From: a virus
Virus record (IMG/VR): IMGVR_UViG_3300042691_004254
Coordinates: 1-23,831 of that record
Strand: one strand, 5' to 3'
DNA: 23,831 bases
Shown here: positions 22,572 to 23,831 of the stretch, piece after piece
Layout: the number at the start of each line of letters is the position of its first letter
Numbering within the stretch: position 1 is the stretch's first letter
Translations under genes and position numbers: made by a program
The notes under the pieces: generated by a model
Database searches by the model: none
Told to the model about the DNA's origin: nothing
Seen by the model: only the letters and a program-made list of their open reading frames with translations

Positions 22572-23831
22572 TACTTGGCCTCCAGTTCTGCCACGCGCTT
22601 GCGGAGCGATTGCACTTCTTTCACCAGCATCGGGACGAGTTTGCTGTAGTCCACGCCCCACGGGTTCTTAAAGTCTTCTACATCGTCTGCATCGCCAACC
22701 GAAACCGCCTCTGGCGCAATCATATGCAGGTCTTGGGCAATCATGCCGTAGCGGGTATGCCCGCCAACCTTCCAGTCGTGCTTGACAACTTCAATCGCAT
22801 CAATGACTTCCCCTGCATCATCAGCAGGAGCAATGTTGTCCTTTAGGCGACGGTCGGACGAGGTGTTGTAAGCAGTCGCTGCGCTTGTAAACGATATAGT
22901 TCCAACTGCTGTGCTAGACCCATTTGCGATATACATGGCATAGCGTGTACCCGTGTCATTATTTGCTTGAACGGTATACGCAGATAAATTTTGCGCCAAC
23001 GGAGCAACAACTATTCCATCACTATCTGGATTTATCGTGACCCTTTGTTCTGTAAACAGTCCATATCCTGCCGTCGTAGTTCCTACAAGCAGTTTCCCCC
23101 CGCTCGTGATGCGCGCGCGTTCGGCTTGAGCAGTCCAAAATGTCATTGCATCAGATGCATGAACATACCCGACTGCGCCAGAGTAAGATGCAGCACCAGA
23201 GGCAGAATCACCAAATTGCACATAGTGAGTCCCTGATGTAGTAGACCATAATTGCAAACCGCCAATTGTTGTGCCAGGATTGCCAATTGATATGTTGCGC
23301 ACACCAGCATTTCCTGGCTCTGTTGAGCCTACACATAAATCACCCGCCGATGTGATGCGTGCGCGTTCGGTGTCTGCGGTAAAAAACCGCATATTTTTGC
23401 TAGACACCATGTTAAAGCGAATATCGCCATCGCCATCAATGAACTGACGGTACGATGCCGCGCCAGTTGATGACCGCGTGATGTACAGCCCCACATCCGC
23501 GCTTGTTCGTGCCAATTCAAGCGCGATCCCGGGACTCGCCGTGCCGATGCCGACATTGCCGTTGTTGTCAATGGCAAAATCATCAACCCAAGCAGCAGTT
23601 GTGCCGCGCTGAATTAAGAAGGTGCCTGCTCCAAAAGAAGCAGCCGTATTGGTATTGGTAAGCCTAAAACCGTAGAAGTCTGCAGCGGAATAGCCAAGGT
23701 GGATTGACCTTGTGATTGCACTTGCAGTTGCCGTACCAACATCAAGATTACCACGAGGGGTTGCCGTGCCGATGCCGAAATTACCAGATGTGTCGATCCG
23801 AGCCTGCTCCGAACCGTTCGTGAAGAAGGTA
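22571..23831 (-). CDS. Tail-fibre-like protein with C-terminal S74 intramolecular chaperone (N-terminus outside window)
   Basis: The reading frame is open from the stop at 22571 to the right edge, giving at least 419 codons, so the gene enters from outside. The apparent TTG start at 23515 is internal. The visible part has four 'R-I-x-x-x-G-x-x-x-V/I-G-T' units of beta-structured fibre repeat, at about 23785, 23560, 23371 and 23125, each some 73-82 residues apart. The C-terminal 100 residues are an S74 (endosialidase-type) chaperone: TSSDRRLKDNI with the Ser-Asp self-cleavage site at about 22856, then HDWKVGG, YGMIAQDLHMIAPEAV and VDYSKLVPMLVKEVQSLRKR as the terminal coiled coil. This domain trimerises the fibre and is then cut off. 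The DNA is much richer in GC than the neighbouring genes. Confidence 0.9.
   Translation of the reverse strand, partial: TFFTNGSEQARIDTSGNFGIGTATPRGNLDVGTATASAITRSIHLGYSAADFYGFRLTNTNTAASFGAGTFLIQRGTTAAWVDDFAIDNNGNVGIGTASPGIALELARTSADVGLYITRSSTGAASYRQFIDGDGDIRFNMVSSKNMRFFTADTERARITSAGDLCVGSTEPGNAGVRNISIGNPGTTIGGLQLWSTTSGTHYVQFGDSASGAASYSGAVGYVHASDAMTFWTAQAERARITSGGKLLVGTTTAGYGLFTEQRVTINPDSDGIVVAPLAQNLSAYTVQANNDTGTRYAMYIANGSSTAVGTISFTSAATAYNTSSDRRLKDNIAPADDAGEVIDAIEVVKHDWKVGGHTRYGMIAQDLHMIAPEAVSVGDADDVEDFKNPWGVDYSKLVPMLVKEVQSLRKRVAELEAK
23066..23785 (-). repeat. Diverged protein-level repeats in the tail-fibre gene
   Basis: Four units share a core of E-R/Q-A-R-I-x-x-x-G-x-x-x-V/I-G-T: EQARIDTSGNFGIGTATP, FAIDNNGNVGIGTASPG, TERARITSAGDLCVGSTEPG and AERARITSGGKLLVGTTTAG. 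Traces remain at the DNA level: 'gccgtgccgatgccgaaatt' at about 23763 and a near copy at about 23540, and 'gatgcg(c/t)gcgcg' at about 23108 and 23352. Typical of trimeric fibre shafts that grow by recombination between repeats. Confidence 0.7.

Noticed and set aside
22571-23515. A 314-residue gene starting with TTG at 23515
   Set aside because: The same frame stays open to the right edge and encodes further fibre repeats (GNVGIGTASP and others), so the TTG is an internal leucine codon and the gene enters from outside the window.
1-23831. tRNA genes, CRISPR arrays, insertion sequences, integrase or attachment sites
   Set aside because: Looked for while reading. Gaps between genes are all shorter than 131 bases, no cloverleaf or spaced direct repeats were seen, and no transposase or recombinase-like protein is encoded.

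Overview
The window is a stretch of the genome of a T4-like contractile-tailed phage (a tailed dsDNA myovirus). The evidence is an almost gapless run of recognisable T4 core genes, all on the minus strand: neck, terminase, tail and capsid genes on the right, and recombination and late-transcription genes on the left. The order 13-14-15-16-17-18-19-20-67-(68)-21-22-23, followed by uvsY-uvsW-55-47-46, is the arrangement of the marine and freshwater T4-like phages (cyanophage and pelagiphage type) rather than of T4 itself. A phage peptide deformylase and a small cupin agree with that. No photosynthesis gene, tRNA or integrase is visible, so the host cannot be named. Base composition is AT-rich except in the tail-fibre gene at the right edge.

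Right to left, in the direction of transcription: (1) 22.5-23.8 kb is the C-terminal part of a tail-fibre-like protein ending in an S74 intramolecular chaperone. It is followed by a 23-codon ORF and three small genes, two of which are paralogues of each other. (2) 14.4-21.5 kb holds neck proteins gp13, gp14 and gp15, terminase gp16/gp17, tail sheath gp18 and tail tube gp19. (3) 7.6-14.4 kb is the prohead block: portal gp20, core protein gp67, three poorly known proteins (one very basic, one with a glycine zipper), protease gp21, scaffold gp22 and major capsid gp23. It ends at a textbook intrinsic terminator. (4) 6.9-7.5 kb is a tail-tube-fold protein, probably gp3. (5) 0.2-6.8 kb is a tightly overlapping operon: uvsY, cupin, uvsW, an Sm-like protein, sigma factor gp55, gp47, gp46 and peptide deformylase. 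The start of a probable metallopeptidase gene lies at the left edge.

Regulation can be read from the sequence. Five late-promoter-like octamers (TATAAATA, CATAAATA, ACTAAATA, CCTAAATA) lie 27-43 bases upstream of gp13, gp18, gp19, gp22 and the gp3-like gene. The recombination operon is instead preceded by a sigma70-type promoter at 6847-6875. Its product gp55 is the sigma factor expected to read the late octamers, so the left half would switch on the right half.

The least expected content is in the prohead block. Two unassigned proteins there begin with peptides resembling T4 capsid-targeting sequences, with gp21-type cleavage sites, which suggests packaged internal proteins. A roughly 58-residue module is also shared by the adjacent neck proteins gp14 and gp15.
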